Positions 1-10,655 are shown, counted from the stretch's first letter. The stretch: DNA of 64,000 nt from Sulfurimonas sp. HSL3-1 (GCF_039645995.1 NZ_CP147920.1:2435022-2499021), one strand, 5' to 3'. The notes: a model not told the origin generated them from the sequence alone. A program made the numbers and translations.

Positions 1-769
<769 letters not shown>

Positions 770-966
770 TATTCTAATTAGCGCTTACTGCCTTACTCAA
801 TATGAATAAGACTGTAATATTTAATTGTAGTTGCAATACTCATGAATTTTACTTCATAAATATTTGTTGACTTTAACAATGATAATTCAATGAACGATTT
901 AGACTCTTAGACACTAAGAAGTCTAATATGAATACTTCATCAAGTACTCGTATTAGGCTTCGTCCG

Positions 967-1042
967 TGGTGGAGAATAGCGGGATCGAACCGCTGACCTC
1001 CTGCGTGCAAAGCAGGCGCTCTCCCAGCTGAGCTAATTCCCC
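967..1042 (-). tRNA. tRNA-Ala (anticodon TGC)
   Basis: On the minus strand this 76-nt segment starts GGGGAATTAGCTCAGC, has the anticodon loop CTTTGCACG with anticodon TGC, a GGTTCGATCC T-loop and an encoded 3' CCA. The 7-bp acceptor stem pairs with one G-T. It lies in the 16S-23S spacer after tRNA-Ile, the usual Campylobacterota arrangement. Confidence 0.97.
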
Positions 1043-1054
1043 ACATAGTGATCC

Positions 1055-1131
1055 TGGTGGGCCTAGGAGGACTTGAACCTCCGACCTCACCCTTATCAGG
1101 GGTGCACTCTAACCAGCTGAGCTATAGGCCC
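1055..1131 (-). tRNA. tRNA-Ile (anticodon GAT)
   Basis: The minus strand gives a 77-nt cloverleaf starting GGGCCTATAGCTCAGC, with anticodon GAT in CCTGATAAGG, a GGTTCAAGTCC T-loop and an encoded CCA end. It sits 12 nt upstream (in transcription order) of tRNA-Ala within the rRNA spacer. Confidence 0.97.
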
Positions 1132-1161
1132 CTTCTCGGCATTTCTAATTCAATAGAACAC

Positions 1162-1196
1162 AGATCACTGAAAACTAAGCAAGTAAGCGGACAGAC
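1162..1196. repeat. 16S precursor processing stem, 3' arm
   Basis: This 35-nt segment (core TGAAAACTAAGCAAGT) is nearly the reverse complement of 2903-2938 on the other side of 16S. In the leftward transcript the two would pair and loop out the whole 16S, the standard form of an RNase III processing stem. A few mismatches fall in the middle of the arm (AAGCGG against GGGATGG). Confidence 0.75.
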
Positions 1197-1257
1197 ACAA
1201 TCTGAAATGTGAGATTTTCTCTTCGGGCCCTCAAACGAATGAGGCCCGGTTACTCTA

Positions 1258-2762
<1,505 letters not shown>

Positions 2763-2902
2763 TGAAAAGACGCTCCATAAATGAAGCGATTACTGATCCA
2801 GCCCAAGATATAAAATCATTGGCTGTATAGTGTCTATACTTTGTCTCCAAAGTTATAGACGGTTATGTATTGTGTCTTATCTAAGTAAGACTTCCAGACC
2901 TT

Positions 2903-2938
2903 GTCTGTCCATCCCACTTGCTTAGTTTTCAATGATCT
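2903..2938. repeat. 16S precursor processing stem, 5' arm
   Basis: This is the partner of 1162-1196 and lies in the rRNA leader, about 140 nt before the 16S 5' end. The shared core is ACTTGCTTAGTTTTCA. Retention of base pairing across 1.7 kb indicates a functional processing stem. Confidence 0.75.
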
Positions 2939-3014
2939 CAAACTCTCGCGATCTTCAACCCGAAGTACCGCTAGATCGGCTTCTTTCGATGCCTCTCATC
3001 GTTTGTGGACGGGA

Positions 3015-3043
3015 ATTATAGGGGATTCCTAAAGCAATGTCAA
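3015..3043 (-). promoter_or_regulatory. rRNA operon sigma-70 promoter
   Basis: On the minus strand TTGACA (3043-3038) and TATAAT (3020-3015) are separated by exactly 17 nt, a perfect match to both consensus hexamers. The expected start is near 3008, giving a leader of about 245 nt before 16S. The gap 2763-3254 otherwise holds the leader with one processing arm and, at its right end, the upstream region of the next, rightward gene. Confidence 0.85.
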
Positions 3044-3254
3044 GAGGTTTTCGAGGGGAATTGCAAAATATGTCAAATTTCTTTTTTTTGGCCCATTTTC
3101 ACCTCTTTTTTGTTACAAAAATATACATCTGCCGATCGGCTGCTACTATTATCCTGTATTTTCACGCCAAACACCCCGATTTTATTTACTATCTGTTTGA
3201 CATGAACCATGTATAGTTCAGAAATCAAACTCCAATATAATAGAGGAATAGACT

Positions 3255-3956
3255 ATGGGACTTTATGATAGAGAATATGCACGCGGAAGAGCAGCGGATC
3301 ACTACGCAGCCAACCGCAGTGAAACACAGGTCGTTTCATTTGTAAAAGAGACTTATAAACTGTTTGCCGCCTCCCTGATGGCTGCGGCGGTCGGTTCGTA
3401 CGTGGGGATTCCGATCGCCGGGACCCTTCAGGCGATGCACTGGCCGCTCTTTTTCCTGGTCATCGGTCTGCTGATCGGTCTGCACTTTGCAAAACACAAG
3501 CAGGGGCTCAACCTGATCCTGCTCTTTGCCTTCACGTTCGCAACCGGGATGATGATCGCCCCGCTGCTTTCCGTTGTCCTCGGCATGTCCGGCGGCGCGA
3601 CGATCGTCGGTAACGCTTTTGCCATGACTTCCGTCATCTTCGGGGCCATGAGCTTTTACGCCATCCGTACGACGAAAGACTTTACCTCTTTCAGCAAGCC
3701 GCTCTTTATCGCCCTTCTGGTGATCATCGGTTTCTCCATCATCAACATCTTCCTCGGAAGCCCGATGATGGCCGTCATCATCTCCGCCGCTGCGGTTTTC
3801 CTGTTCAGCATCTTCGTCGTTTACGACACGCAGGCAATCATGCGCGGGATGTTTGAGACACCGATCGAGGGAGCCGTTGCCCTTTACCTCGACTTCTTCA
3901 ATATCTTCGTCAACCTGCTCCAGCTCCTGGGCATCTTCGGTGGCAGCGAAGACTGA
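3255..3956 (+). CDS. Bax inhibitor-1 (YccA/YbhL) family membrane protein
   Basis: A 233-residue integral membrane protein of the BI-1/TMBIM family. After about 30 polar residues it has seven hydrophobic segments spread to the C-terminus. The end carries the family's typical ALYLDFFNIFVNLLQLLG block (about 208-227). Bacterial members form pH-sensitive Ca2+-leak channels or interact with the FtsH protease (YccA); which applies here cannot be read from sequence. The ATG follows an AGAGGAA ribosome site. It is divergent from the rRNA operon, and the next gene overlaps its end. Confidence 0.9.
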   Translation: MGLYDREYARGRAADHYAANRSETQVVSFVKETYKLFAASLMAAAVGSYVGIPIAGTLQAMHWPLFFLVIGLLIGLHFAKHKQGLNLILLFAFTFATGMMIAPLLSVVLGMSGGATIVGNAFAMTSVIFGAMSFYAIRTTKDFTSFSKPLFIALLVIIGFSIINIFLGSPMMAVIISAAAVFLFSIFVVYDTQAIMRGMFETPIEGAVALYLDFFNIFVNLLQLLGIFGGSED

Positions 3957-4356
3957 CGCCCTTTCACCCGATCTTTTTCGGGTGATCGACGCCAACCTGA
4001 ACCGCCTCAAAGAGGGCATCCGCGTTATCGAGGATATCGCCCGCTATCTCCAAAACGACAAAACAACCGCTTCCAGCCTCAAAGCCCTTCGCCACCGCAG
4101 CCGCATCGACGATCTGCAAAATCTGCTCTCTTCCCGGGACAGCATCAATGATGTACTGCGTCCGACGGTAGAGAGCGAACTGAACCGCTCCTCGATCGAA
4201 AGCATCCTTATCGCCAACTACAAGCGGGCCCAGGAGTCCTCACGGGTACTGGAAGAGATGTATAAGATCGTCGATCCGGCACTCTCCGAAACTTTCAAGC
4301 AGATCCGCTACGAACTCTATACATTGGAGAAAGAGCACCTGCTCAGCTCTGAATAA
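3940..4356 (+). CDS. stand-alone ThiD2-like protein (thiamine phosphate metabolism)
   Basis: A protein of about 138 residues with the RVIDANLNRLKEGIRVIEDIARY signature near its start. I associate this with the ThiD2 domain, usually found fused to the N-terminus of ThiE and proposed as an alternative hydroxymethylpyrimidine phosphate kinase. Here it stands alone. No ATG fits: the first in-frame ATG (3853) lies deep inside the BI-1 gene and the residues after it look non-coding. I chose GTG at 3940, which overlaps the BI-1 stop by 17 nt and suggests translational coupling. The start is uncertain and the biochemical role is from family knowledge. Confidence 0.65.
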   Translation: MAAKTDALSPDLFRVIDANLNRLKEGIRVIEDIARYLQNDKTTASSLKALRHRSRIDDLQNLLSSRDSINDVLRPTVESELNRSSIESILIANYKRAQESSRVLEEMYKIVDPALSETFKQIRYELYTLEKEHLLSSE

Positions 4357-5026
4357 AGAGTACCTCGAACTCCAGCCGATCCAAAGGGTAGTTCTCCATC
4401 AGCTGTTTCGTCTCTTTATAGGTCAACACATTTCGGTTCCCGCTGACCCCGCTGCGCTTAATATAACGGAACATATCGCGGGTGTTGTCAAAGGCGAGGG
4501 AGTAGCGGACCACTTCACATGATGCGTTGAAAAAACGCTTTGCCAACCGCTCCACCTCGTCGGCACTCCGAAGCAGCGGCGGCAGCCCCGCCGTTTTAAA
4601 AAGTGTCCCGAACGTTCCGGCTGTAAAGATTGCAAGGGAAACCGGCGCATTCAGTGAACGGATCAGTGCGAAAGTGTGCGCCAGGTCCGGCGACCACTGC
4701 AGGGCGGAGGCGGAAAAGATACGGTCAAAGTGCGTCGCCTTCAGCGAGGCGTAGAGCTTGGGATCGTCGAAGTCCCCCTGCAAACAGGTGATCCGTTCCC
4801 CCTGGGGGTGCAGTGCCAGCATCCCCGGCGCGAAATCGATGCCGACAAGCTGCTGATAGGGCCACGCTATCTGCTCTGCGACGGCACCGCGCCCGCAGCC
4901 GATATCGAGCAGGTGCTGCGGTGCATCCTTCACCCCCGCGACCAGTCTTTCAGCCACTTTCTTCTGAATAACGTTATAGCTGCCGTAATGGTCGGCATAA
5001 CGGGAGAACTCGTTCTGAACGTTCAT
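4343..5026 (-). CDS. bioC: SAM-dependent methyltransferase, BioC-like
   Basis: A 227-residue class I methyltransferase with the SAM-binding LLDIGCGRG motif at about 38-46 and the FSRYADHYGSYNVIQ N-terminus typical of BioC (malonyl-ACP O-methyltransferase, which primes pimelate synthesis for biotin). ATG at 5026 is chosen over an upstream start because it forms an ATGA overlap with the stop of the znuB-like gene. Being at the end of a metal-transporter operon does not itself support biotin synthesis, so another small-molecule methyltransferase is possible. Its 3' end overlaps the convergent ThiD2-like gene by 14 nt. Confidence 0.65.
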   Translation of the reverse strand: MNVQNEFSRYADHYGSYNVIQKKVAERLVAGVKDAPQHLLDIGCGRGAVAEQIAWPYQQLVGIDFAPGMLALHPQGERITCLQGDFDDPKLYASLKATHFDRIFSASALQWSPDLAHTFALIRSLNAPVSLAIFTAGTFGTLFKTAGLPPLLRSADEVERLAKRFFNASCEVVRYSLAFDNTRDMFRYIKRSGVSGNRNVLTYKETKQLMENYPLDRLEFEVLFIQS

Positions 5027-5820
5027 CGGCGGTTGATCACCAGGGAGATAACGAAGATCAACAGGACGCACATGACGATGGTCGCGCCGCTGGGGAGTGC
5101 AAACGCGTAGGAGAGCAGCATGCCGGCCGCCACGGAAAAGAGTGCGAACAGCACGGAGAGCCCCACCGTCACGGAAAAGCCCTGGCGGAAACGCAGGGCT
5201 GCTACGGTTGGGATAACCATCAGCGCGCCAATCAGCAGGGTACCGACGATGCGGATGGAGAGGGCGATGATGACGGCGACAATACTGACCAGCATAAAGT
5301 TGAGCAGCGTCACAGGGATACCGCCCGTCTTGGCAACCTCTTCATCGAAGGCAATAAAGTAGAACTCTTTATAAAAGTAGCCCAGTAGCGCCAGGGCCGG
5401 GACACCGACGGCAAAAATCGTCCAGACCTCTTCCGTGGAGACAGAGAGGATCGAGCCGAAGAGGTAGCTGAAAAGCGAACTGTTGAACGCCCCCGCCAGG
5501 GAGACGATGATGACGGCCAGGGCGAGAGAACCCGAAAGGAAAATAGCCAGGACCGCATCGGAGTAGAGATGGAAGAAGCTGCGCAGGTACTCGATGGTCC
5601 ACGCGCTCAGCAGTGCCGCCGCCACCGCCATCCAGACCGGGTTGGTCTCAGTCAGGATCCCGACGGCAACCCCGACCAGGGCCGAGTGCGCCAGGGTCTC
5701 TGTCAGCAGCGCGTAGCGGCGCAGGACGACAAAGGCCCCGCTGAAGGAGGCAAGCAGTGCGATCATGATCCCGGCGAGAAACGCATTGACCATAAACTGG
5801 TATTGAAACAGCTCCAGCAT
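5023..5820 (-). CDS. znuB: ABC metal transporter permease, ZnuB-like
   Basis: A 265-residue membrane permease of the ABC-3 family (ZnuB/MntB/TroC) with about eight hydrophobic segments, including the conserved LRRYALLTETLAHSALVGVA block near residue 35-55 and the RIVGTLLIGALMVIPTVAALR block at about 185-205. It would form the inner-membrane channel for zinc (or manganese) with the neighbouring ATPase and binding protein. It follows the ATPase gene by 12 nt and overlaps the downstream methyltransferase by ATGA. Confidence 0.9.
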   Translation of the reverse strand: MLELFQYQFMVNAFLAGIMIALLASFSGAFVVLRRYALLTETLAHSALVGVAVGILTETNPVWMAVAAALLSAWTIEYLRSFFHLYSDAVLAIFLSGSLALAVIIVSLAGAFNSSLFSYLFGSILSVSTEEVWTIFAVGVPALALLGYFYKEFYFIAFDEEVAKTGGIPVTLLNFMLVSIVAVIIALSIRIVGTLLIGALMVIPTVAALRFRQGFSVTVGLSVLFALFSVAAGMLLSYAFALPSGATIVMCVLLIFVISLVINRR

Positions 5821-5832
5821 CCTCTCTCCTCG

Positions 5833-6594
5833 TCAGTGACGGTGATGCGCGCTGAGCAGGTGCGCATCGATGCCGTAAAGTTCGCTCATCCCCTCGCAGC
5901 TGAGCAGCGTTTTCGGGTCGTTGCAGGTCGCGAGCCGCTGGTTGACCGTAAAGACCCGCGCAATGTCATCGGCGATCACGCCCACATCATGGGTCACGAA
6001 GAGGATCGTCAGACGCTCCTCGCGATTGAGCTGGCGCAGCAGGGCGTAAAAGCGCTGCTGTGAGGGCTGATCGACCCCCGTATTCGGCTCATCGAGGATC
6101 AATACTTTCGGCTCAGAGGCCAGCGCACGGGCGATCATCACCCGCTGGCGCTGGCCGCCGGAGAGCTCGCCGACAAGCTTCTGTCGTAAACCCGTCACCT
6201 CCATCCGTTCCATGGCCCGCTCAACGATGCGGTGGTCGTTCTCATGCCACCGCTTGTCCCATCCGAGGCCGGAAATGCGCCCCATACGGACGATCTCTTC
6301 TACGGTACCGGGAAAAAGACGGTCCGTCTGTGTCACCTGCTGGGGGACATACCCTACCTGCGCCCACTGTCGGAACTGCTTTTGCGGCTCGCCGAAGAGG
6401 CTGATACGGCCCGACGTTGGTTTCTGAAGCCCCAGCAGCAAGCGAACCAGCGTCGTTTTTCCGCCGCCGTTGGGACCGATCACTGCGCAATACTCCCCCT
6501 GGAGCACTTTCAGCGACACGTCCGAGAGGATCGTCTGGCCGCCTGCACTGTAGTCAAGATGTTCGACCTCGAAAACGGCCGGCTCAAAGGTCAT
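5833..6594 (-). CDS. znuC: ABC metal transporter ATP-binding protein, ZnuC-like
   Basis: A 253-residue ATPase with Walker A GPNGGGKTT, the ABC signature LSGGQRQR, Walker B VLILDEP and the switch His in FVTHD. The C-terminus is His-rich (SAHHRH), as in zinc-transporter ATPases. ATG at 6594 is preferred to the GTG two codons upstream because it forms an ATGA overlap with the znuA stop. It powers the ZnuB channel at the inner face of the membrane. Confidence 0.9.
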   Translation of the reverse strand: MTFEPAVFEVEHLDYSAGGQTILSDVSLKVLQGEYCAVIGPNGGGKTTLVRLLLGLQKPTSGRISLFGEPQKQFRQWAQVGYVPQQVTQTDRLFPGTVEEIVRMGRISGLGWDKRWHENDHRIVERAMERMEVTGLRQKLVGELSGGQRQRVMIARALASEPKVLILDEPNTGVDQPSQQRFYALLRQLNREERLTILFVTHDVGVIADDIARVFTVNQRLATCNDPKTLLSCEGMSELYGIDAHLLSAHHRH

Positions 6595-7517
6595 TTGCAC
6601 TCCATTGCGTCATGCAGCTTCAGCAGGTTGGCATTCATCAGGCGGAAATAATCCGCCCCGATCTCGTCGGCGGTGATATTCGCCAGCGGCTGGAGCACAT
6701 CCACCCGTACGCCCGTCTCCGTTGCCAGCGATGCCACCAGCTTGTCGCTGACAAACGACTCGTAAAAAAGCGTTTTGATACCGTGTTCGCGTACGATGTC
6801 GGTCAGAGCTGTCATCGTTCTCGCATCGGGCATCGTATCCGGAGAGAGTCCGGTAACGGCGTCGACATGGAAGCCGTAGCGTTCGGCAAGGTAGCCGAAG
6901 GCGTTATGGCTGACGACAATCGTATCGAGCCGACAATCGCTCAGGCGTTTGCGGTAGAGGGTGTCAAGGGTCTCAAGCCGTTTGATATAGGCGGCGGCGC
7001 GTTCCCGAAGTTTCGAAACATCCAGCGCGGGGAACGCCGAAGTGAACAGTTGTTCTTCCCCGCGGACAAGCGCGATCATATTGTCGATATCAAGCCAGTA
7101 ATGCGGATCGGTGCTGTGGCGATCCTCCTCGTGCGTCTCCCCCGCTTCATCGTGGTGCGCATGTCCCCCTTCACGCAGACGGACGTACCGGCTCATGTCC
7201 TTGGCGTTGCCGAACGACTCGAAGGGTTCCGTCCATGGTTCAAGGCCGGCGCCGCTGTAAAGGAACAGCCGGCTCTTCTGCACCCGGATCATATCCTGCG
7301 GCGTCGGCTCGAAGGTGTGCACTTCCCGTCCGAACGGGATCAGCATCGCCACCTCGGCCTCCTGCCCCAGGAGGTGGCGGGCGATATCGTAAAGCGCGAA
7401 CGTCGTCACGACGACATCCGCTTTACCGGCCTGCACCTTTTTCTCCGGCACCATGACCACGAGGGCCAGTACCAATAGCGTCAACAATGCCAGTAAAACA
7501 ATGATCGCTTTTTTCAA
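6591..7517 (-). CDS. znuA: periplasmic zinc-binding protein of the ABC transporter, ZnuA-like
   Basis: A 308-residue cluster 9 solute-binding protein. It has a hydrophobic N-terminal segment (about 4-22) for export or anchoring but no lipobox. Metal-ligand regions are visible: EVHTFEPTPQD (about 67), a His/Asp/Glu-rich loop at about 137-156 followed by DPHYWLD, and VSHNAFGYLAERYG near 203. The His-rich loop points to zinc rather than manganese. It is the first gene of the znuA-znuC-znuB-bioC operon, read from a promoter shared divergently with secG. Confidence 0.9.
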   Translation of the reverse strand: MKKAIIVLLALLTLLVLALVVMVPEKKVQAGKADVVVTTFALYDIARHLLGQEAEVAMLIPFGREVHTFEPTPQDMIRVQKSRLFLYSGAGLEPWTEPFESFGNAKDMSRYVRLREGGHAHHDEAGETHEEDRHSTDPHYWLDIDNMIALVRGEEQLFTSAFPALDVSKLRERAAAYIKRLETLDTLYRKRLSDCRLDTIVVSHNAFGYLAERYGFHVDAVTGLSPDTMPDARTMTALTDIVREHGIKTLFYESFVSDKLVASLATETGVRVDVLQPLANITADEIGADYFRLMNANLLKLHDAMECK

Positions 7518-7540
7518 AATCTCTCCAGGGCTTTCTTCCC

Positions 7541-7600
7541 CGAATTATAGCGAAGCTTCTCCCGCCCATTATAGAATGGGGTTTTTTTCGCTATAATTCG
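7541..7600. promoter_or_regulatory. mirror-image divergent promoters of znuA and secG
   Basis: Two perfect 14-bp inverted arms, CGAATTATAGCGAA at 7541-7554 and its complement at 7587-7600, each contain TATAAT. One TATAAT reads left (7549-7544) toward znuA, the other right (7592-7597) toward secG, the latter behind a T7 run as in Campylobacterota promoters. Between them is a smaller palindrome, CCCATT-ATAG-AATGGG (7565-7580), a candidate operator, possibly for a zinc regulator; that last step is inference. Confidence 0.6.
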
Positions 7601-7630
7601 CCACTTTAAAGCGAATGATTAAGGATAACA

Positions 7631-7972
7631 ATGACTTCTTTCTTGCTGATCGTCCAGGTCGTGCTGGTGATCCTGCTGACCATCGTCGTCTTGCTGCAGA
7701 AAAGCTCCAGCATCGGTCTGGGAGCCTACAGCGGTTCCAACGAGTCCGTCTTCGGCGCCAAAGGGCCCGGAAGCTTCCTGGCAAAAACGACCTTCTTCTT
7801 CGGCTTCCTTTTCGTTGCCAACACGATTGCTCTGGGCTATTTCTACTCGCAGGCCGCCAACAAATCCGTCGTTGACGAGATCGTCACACCGGTTACGGCG
7901 GCAGCCCCGAGCGCTGCAGAGAGTGCGGTTGCCCCAGCGGCGCCTGCTGTCGAAGCCAACACTTCCAACTAA
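7631..7972 (+). CDS. secG: protein translocase subunit SecG
   Basis: A 113-residue SecG, part of the SecYEG inner-membrane translocon. Two hydrophobic segments (about 3-22 and 54-75) flank the family's cytosolic loop containing LLQKSSSIGLGAYSGS and FGAKGPGSFL. The C-terminus is an Ala/Pro-rich tail. An AAGGA ribosome site precedes the ATG. It opens a rightward secG-deacetylase-frr-pyrE run with almost no gaps. Confidence 0.92.
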   Translation: MTSFLLIVQVVLVILLTIVVLLQKSSSIGLGAYSGSNESVFGAKGPGSFLAKTTFFFGFLFVANTIALGYFYSQAANKSVVDEIVTPVTAAAPSAAESAVAPAAPAVEANTSN

Positions 7973-7978
7973 CCCGCC

Positions 7979-8920
7979 ATGCGCAGCCTCCTGCTGACTG
8001 CGCTGCTGCCGCTGATACTCTTCGCGGACGCGCACATCTTCGTCTTTCACCGTTTCGGCGATGCACAGCATGCCGCCACCAACACCTCCATTCAGACGCT
8101 GCGCGCCGAATTCGACTACCTCAAGACGAACGGCTACGAGGTCATCCCCCTCTCCCGTCTGGCCAAGGCTCTGAAAGCGCACGAACCCATTGACGACAAA
8201 TGGGTCGTGCTCACGATCGATGACAGCTACAAAAGCTTCTATCAGAACGCGCTTCCGATTTTCCGTGAGTACGGCTACCCCTTTACCCTCTTCGTCTATG
8301 TCGCGGCGGCGGACAAGCACTACGGCGACTTCATGACCTGGGAAGAGATCCGCGATACGGCACAATACGGCGAGCTCGGGCTGCACGGCTACGGACACCG
8401 CCACGAGTGCCACCTCGTACCCTATATGCTCAAAGATGACACCGACCGGGGGCTGCTCTCCTTTGCCAAGGAGCTCCGCCGTGTACCACGTTACTACGCC
8501 TACCCCTACGGTGAATACAACCCCGAGGTCAAGGCGGGCATCGCCGGCTACGGCTTTGAACTGATCCTCAACCAGAACAGCGGCGCGGTCAACGCCGACA
8601 GCGACCCGCACGATCTCGATCGAACGGCGCTGACCGGCGAAAACCTGATTGCACAAAAACTGAAAATCGAGCGCCTGGACACCGAGTGGATCGCCCCCCT
8701 GCGGTGGCCCGAAGATGGCAGATTAAAAGAAATACACGCTAAAATTGCACCGACATACCGCACAGCCGAGTACTTTATCAGCGGCGGGGAGTGGGTACGC
8801 GTTCCCGTCAAAAACGGCGAAATCCGCGTGAAAACCGATGTGAAGCTCGCTTTGCCGCGCAGCCGGGTCTTTATCCGGGTCGGCCGGAAACAAGCGAGTA
8901 TCATCTTAGTAAAGGAGTAA
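7979..8920 (+). CDS. secreted polysaccharide deacetylase family protein
   Basis: A 313-residue protein with a signal peptide (about 1-18) and a NodB-type carbohydrate esterase 4 domain. The TIDDSYKSF motif (about 79-87) supplies the catalytic and metal Asp pair and [11 protein letters not shown] (about 132-142) the metal histidines. It is likely to remove acetyl or related groups from an envelope glycan; the substrate is unknown. It starts 6 nt after the secG stop, and its end carries the ribosome site of frr. Confidence 0.82.
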   Translation: MRSLLLTALLPLILFADAHIFVFHRFGDAQHAATNTSIQTLRAEFDYLKTNGYEVIPLSRLAKALKAHEPIDDKWVVLTIDDSYKSFYQNALPIFREYGYPFTLFVYVAAADKHYGDFMTWEEIRDTAQYGELGLHGYGHRHECHLVPYMLKDDTDRGLLSFAKELRRVPRYYAYPYGEYNPEVKAGIAGYGFELILNQNSGAVNADSDPHDLDRTALTGENLIAQKLKIERLDTEWIAPLRWPEDGRLKEIHAKIAPTYRTAEYFISGGEWVRVPVKNGEIRVKTDVKLALPRSRVFIRVGRKQASIILVKE

Positions 8921-8922
8921 GA

Positions 8923-9480
8923 ATGCTTGACGAAATTTATCAAGAGTGCGAAATGGACATGGAAGGTGCGATCGAGCACATGCAGAGCCAGTTCAAAACG
9001 ATCCGGACAGGGAAAGTAACGACACAGGTGCTCGACGGCATCAAGATCGACTACTACGGGGCGGCGACGCCCCTCTCCCAGGTCGCGACGGTCCTGGCCA
9101 CGGATGCGACGACGATCACCGTCTCCCCATGGGAAAAACCGCTGCTCGGCGACATTGAAACCGCCATCGCCAAAGCCAATATCGGCGTCAATCCGAACAA
9201 CGACGGCGAGCAGATCAAGCTCTTCTTCCCGCCGATGACCGTCGAACAGCGCCAGGAGAGCGTCAAGAAGCTCAAGAAGATGGGCGAAGATGCCAAAGTC
9301 GCCGTCCGCAACGACCGCCGCAAAGCCAACGACGCGGTCAAAAAGCTTGAGAAAGACAAAGAGGTCACCGAGGACGACTCCAAGCGTGCCCAGGACAATA
9401 TCCAGAAGATCACAGACAAGATGGTGGCAAAGATCGACGAGATCATCAAGCAAAAAGAACAAGCCATCCTGACGGTGTAA
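8923..9480 (+). CDS. frr: ribosome recycling factor
   Basis: A 185-residue RRF with the full-length two-domain pattern, including [23 protein letters not shown] (about 24-46) and the basic helix [23 protein letters not shown] splits post-termination ribosomes together with EF-G. ATG at 8923 is chosen because AAAGGAG lies at 8911-8917, overlapping the end of the deacetylase gene; the longer upstream extension does not fit RRF. Confidence 0.95.
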   Translation: MLDEIYQECEMDMEGAIEHMQSQFKTIRTGKVTTQVLDGIKIDYYGAATPLSQVATVLATDATTITVSPWEKPLLGDIETAIAKANIGVNPNNDGEQIKLFFPPMTVEQRQESVKKLKKMGEDAKVAVRNDRRKANDAVKKLEKDKEVTEDDSKRAQDNIQKITDKMVAKIDEIIKQKEQAILTV

Positions 9481-9484
9481 ACGT

Positions 9485-10093
9485 ATGGATATCAAACAGA
9501 TCTACCTCGATGCCGACGCGATGCTTGAGGGCCACTTTAAGCTCAGCTCCGGCAACCACTCCCAGTTCTACCTCCAGTCCGCCAAAGTACTCGAGGACCC
9601 GAAAACGGCCATGAAGCTGGCCAACGCCCTGGCCGACCAGATCAAAGCCAGCGGCGTAAAGATCGATACCGTATGCTCCCCGGCGATCGGTGGGCTTATT
9701 GCCGGTTTCGCACTCGCTCAGGCCCTGGATGCCCGCTACATCTTCACCGAGCGCGTCGGCGGCGAGATGACACTGCGCCGCGGCTTTGACGTCAAAGAGG
9801 GTGAAACCATCCTCGTCTGCGAAGACATCATCACGACTGGCGGTTCGGCGATGGAAGCGGCCGCCGCGGTCGAAGGGCTCGGCGCGAAGGTCGTTGCCTT
9901 CGCCGCCCTGGCCAACCGCGGTTTCTGCCGCCGCGAGCACAGCAGCATCGAAGCCAAGCCCAGCTGCAAACTCCCCGGCGATCTCCCCTTCTTCGCCCTG
10001 GCGGATTTCGATTTCGAGATGTACGCCCCCGAGGAGTGCCCGATGTGCAAGGCGGGCAGCGAAGCGATCAAACCCGGTTCCCGCGGGAACTGA
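9485..10093 (+). CDS. pyrE: orotate phosphoribosyltransferase
   Basis: A 202-residue PyrE that makes orotidine monophosphate from orotate and PRPP in pyrimidine synthesis. The PRPP-binding motif [13 protein letters not shown] is at about 109-121, with the RRGFDV flexible-loop region just before it. A C-terminal CPMCKAG segment is typical of this subfamily. It follows frr by 4 nt and closes the operon. Confidence 0.94.
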   Translation: MDIKQIYLDADAMLEGHFKLSSGNHSQFYLQSAKVLEDPKTAMKLANALADQIKASGVKIDTVCSPAIGGLIAGFALAQALDARYIFTERVGGEMTLRRGFDVKEGETILVCEDIITTGGSAMEAAAAVEGLGAKVVAFAALANRGFCRREHSSIEAKPSCKLPGDLPFFALADFDFEMYAPEECPMCKAGSEAIKPGSRGN

Positions 10094-10108
10094 TCGCCCC
10101 TCTTCTTG

Positions 10109-10130
10109 CGCGGAAATTTCTTTTTCCGCG
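10109..10130 (+). terminator. possible pyrE terminator hairpin
   Basis: CGCGGAAA (10109-10116) and TTTCCGCG (10123-10130) form a perfect 8-bp stem with a 6-nt loop, 16 nt after the pyrE stop. No T-run follows on the plus strand, so it is not a classical intrinsic terminator. Confidence 0.4.
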
Positions 10131-10403
10131 GCCACAAAAAAAAGCTTTATTTAAGCCCTTTTCTGCTCCTATATAGAAAAATATATAATAAATAATTATT
10201 ATACTTCACACTGTGAATAACCTGTGTATTTTTTCATCGATCTACCGTGGGGTATTTTGAGAACAAGGGCCGACGATGTGTTCAAAAAAGCGACTGGAAT
10301 ACACCCTTTAACCGGATGGTTCCGGCACGGAACTGCTTACTTATTATCACCGTATCGTTTCTGTCTTGATTGATGAAGGAGAGTGTTCGCGGAGGAAGAG
10401 TTG

Positions 10404-10422
10404 CGTCACAACGGTTGTGACG
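10404..10422. promoter_or_regulatory. perfect 19-bp palindrome, operator-like
   Basis: CGTCACAAC-G-GTTGTGACG has two perfect 9-bp arms and a single central base. The absent loop argues against an RNA hairpin and for a dimeric DNA-binding protein site. It stands in the gap between two convergent genes, where no promoter is expected. Confidence 0.4.
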
Positions 10423-10612
10423 AAGTTTTCATCGGCACATCGCGTCATACAAGCGGTGTTGTTGCTGTTGATTAGAAGCCTTCGGCGGTGCTTTGCACAA
10501 CGCCTGCGGTTTTCCCTGAAGGAATTCCTTTGGTCACGTTCGCGAAACGACAAGCAGTTGGCTCTATCGATTAGAAGCCTCGCTGCTCACTACGTTCGAC
10601 ACGCTCGGTTTC

Positions 10613-10655
10613 GTTCGGGCAAGCGTGACGTTCAGTCACCCTTGCTTGTCCGAAC
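10613..10655 (-). other. long hairpin immediately after the rnj stop codon
   Basis: GTTCGGGCAAG (10613-10623) pairs with CTTGTCCGAAC (10645-10655), with one wobble, and an inner GTGAC/GTCAC pair extends the structure. In the rnj transcript it begins right after the TGA. There is no U-tract, so it may act as a 3'-end stabiliser rather than an intrinsic terminator. Confidence 0.45.

Larger units (their letters stand above)
10094..10655. other. 560-nt non-coding gap between convergent pyrE and rnj
   Basis: No convincing gene is present; the longest frame (10366-10710) has no codon or composition support. The gap holds a perfect 8-bp stem at 10109-10130 just after pyrE, an AT-rich stretch at 10165-10203 followed by a perfect TTATTCACA box (10212-10220, reverse), a perfect 19-bp palindrome (10404-10422), two direct copies of GATTAGAAGCCT (10470-10481 and 10569-10580) and a long hairpin (10613-10655) directly after the rnj stop. 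It could hold an unrecognised RNA or a decayed element. Confidence 0.5.

Noticed and set aside
3005..3205. 66-codon frame upstream of the BI-1 gene
   Set aside because: It overlaps the rRNA promoter and is AT-rich non-coding sequence.
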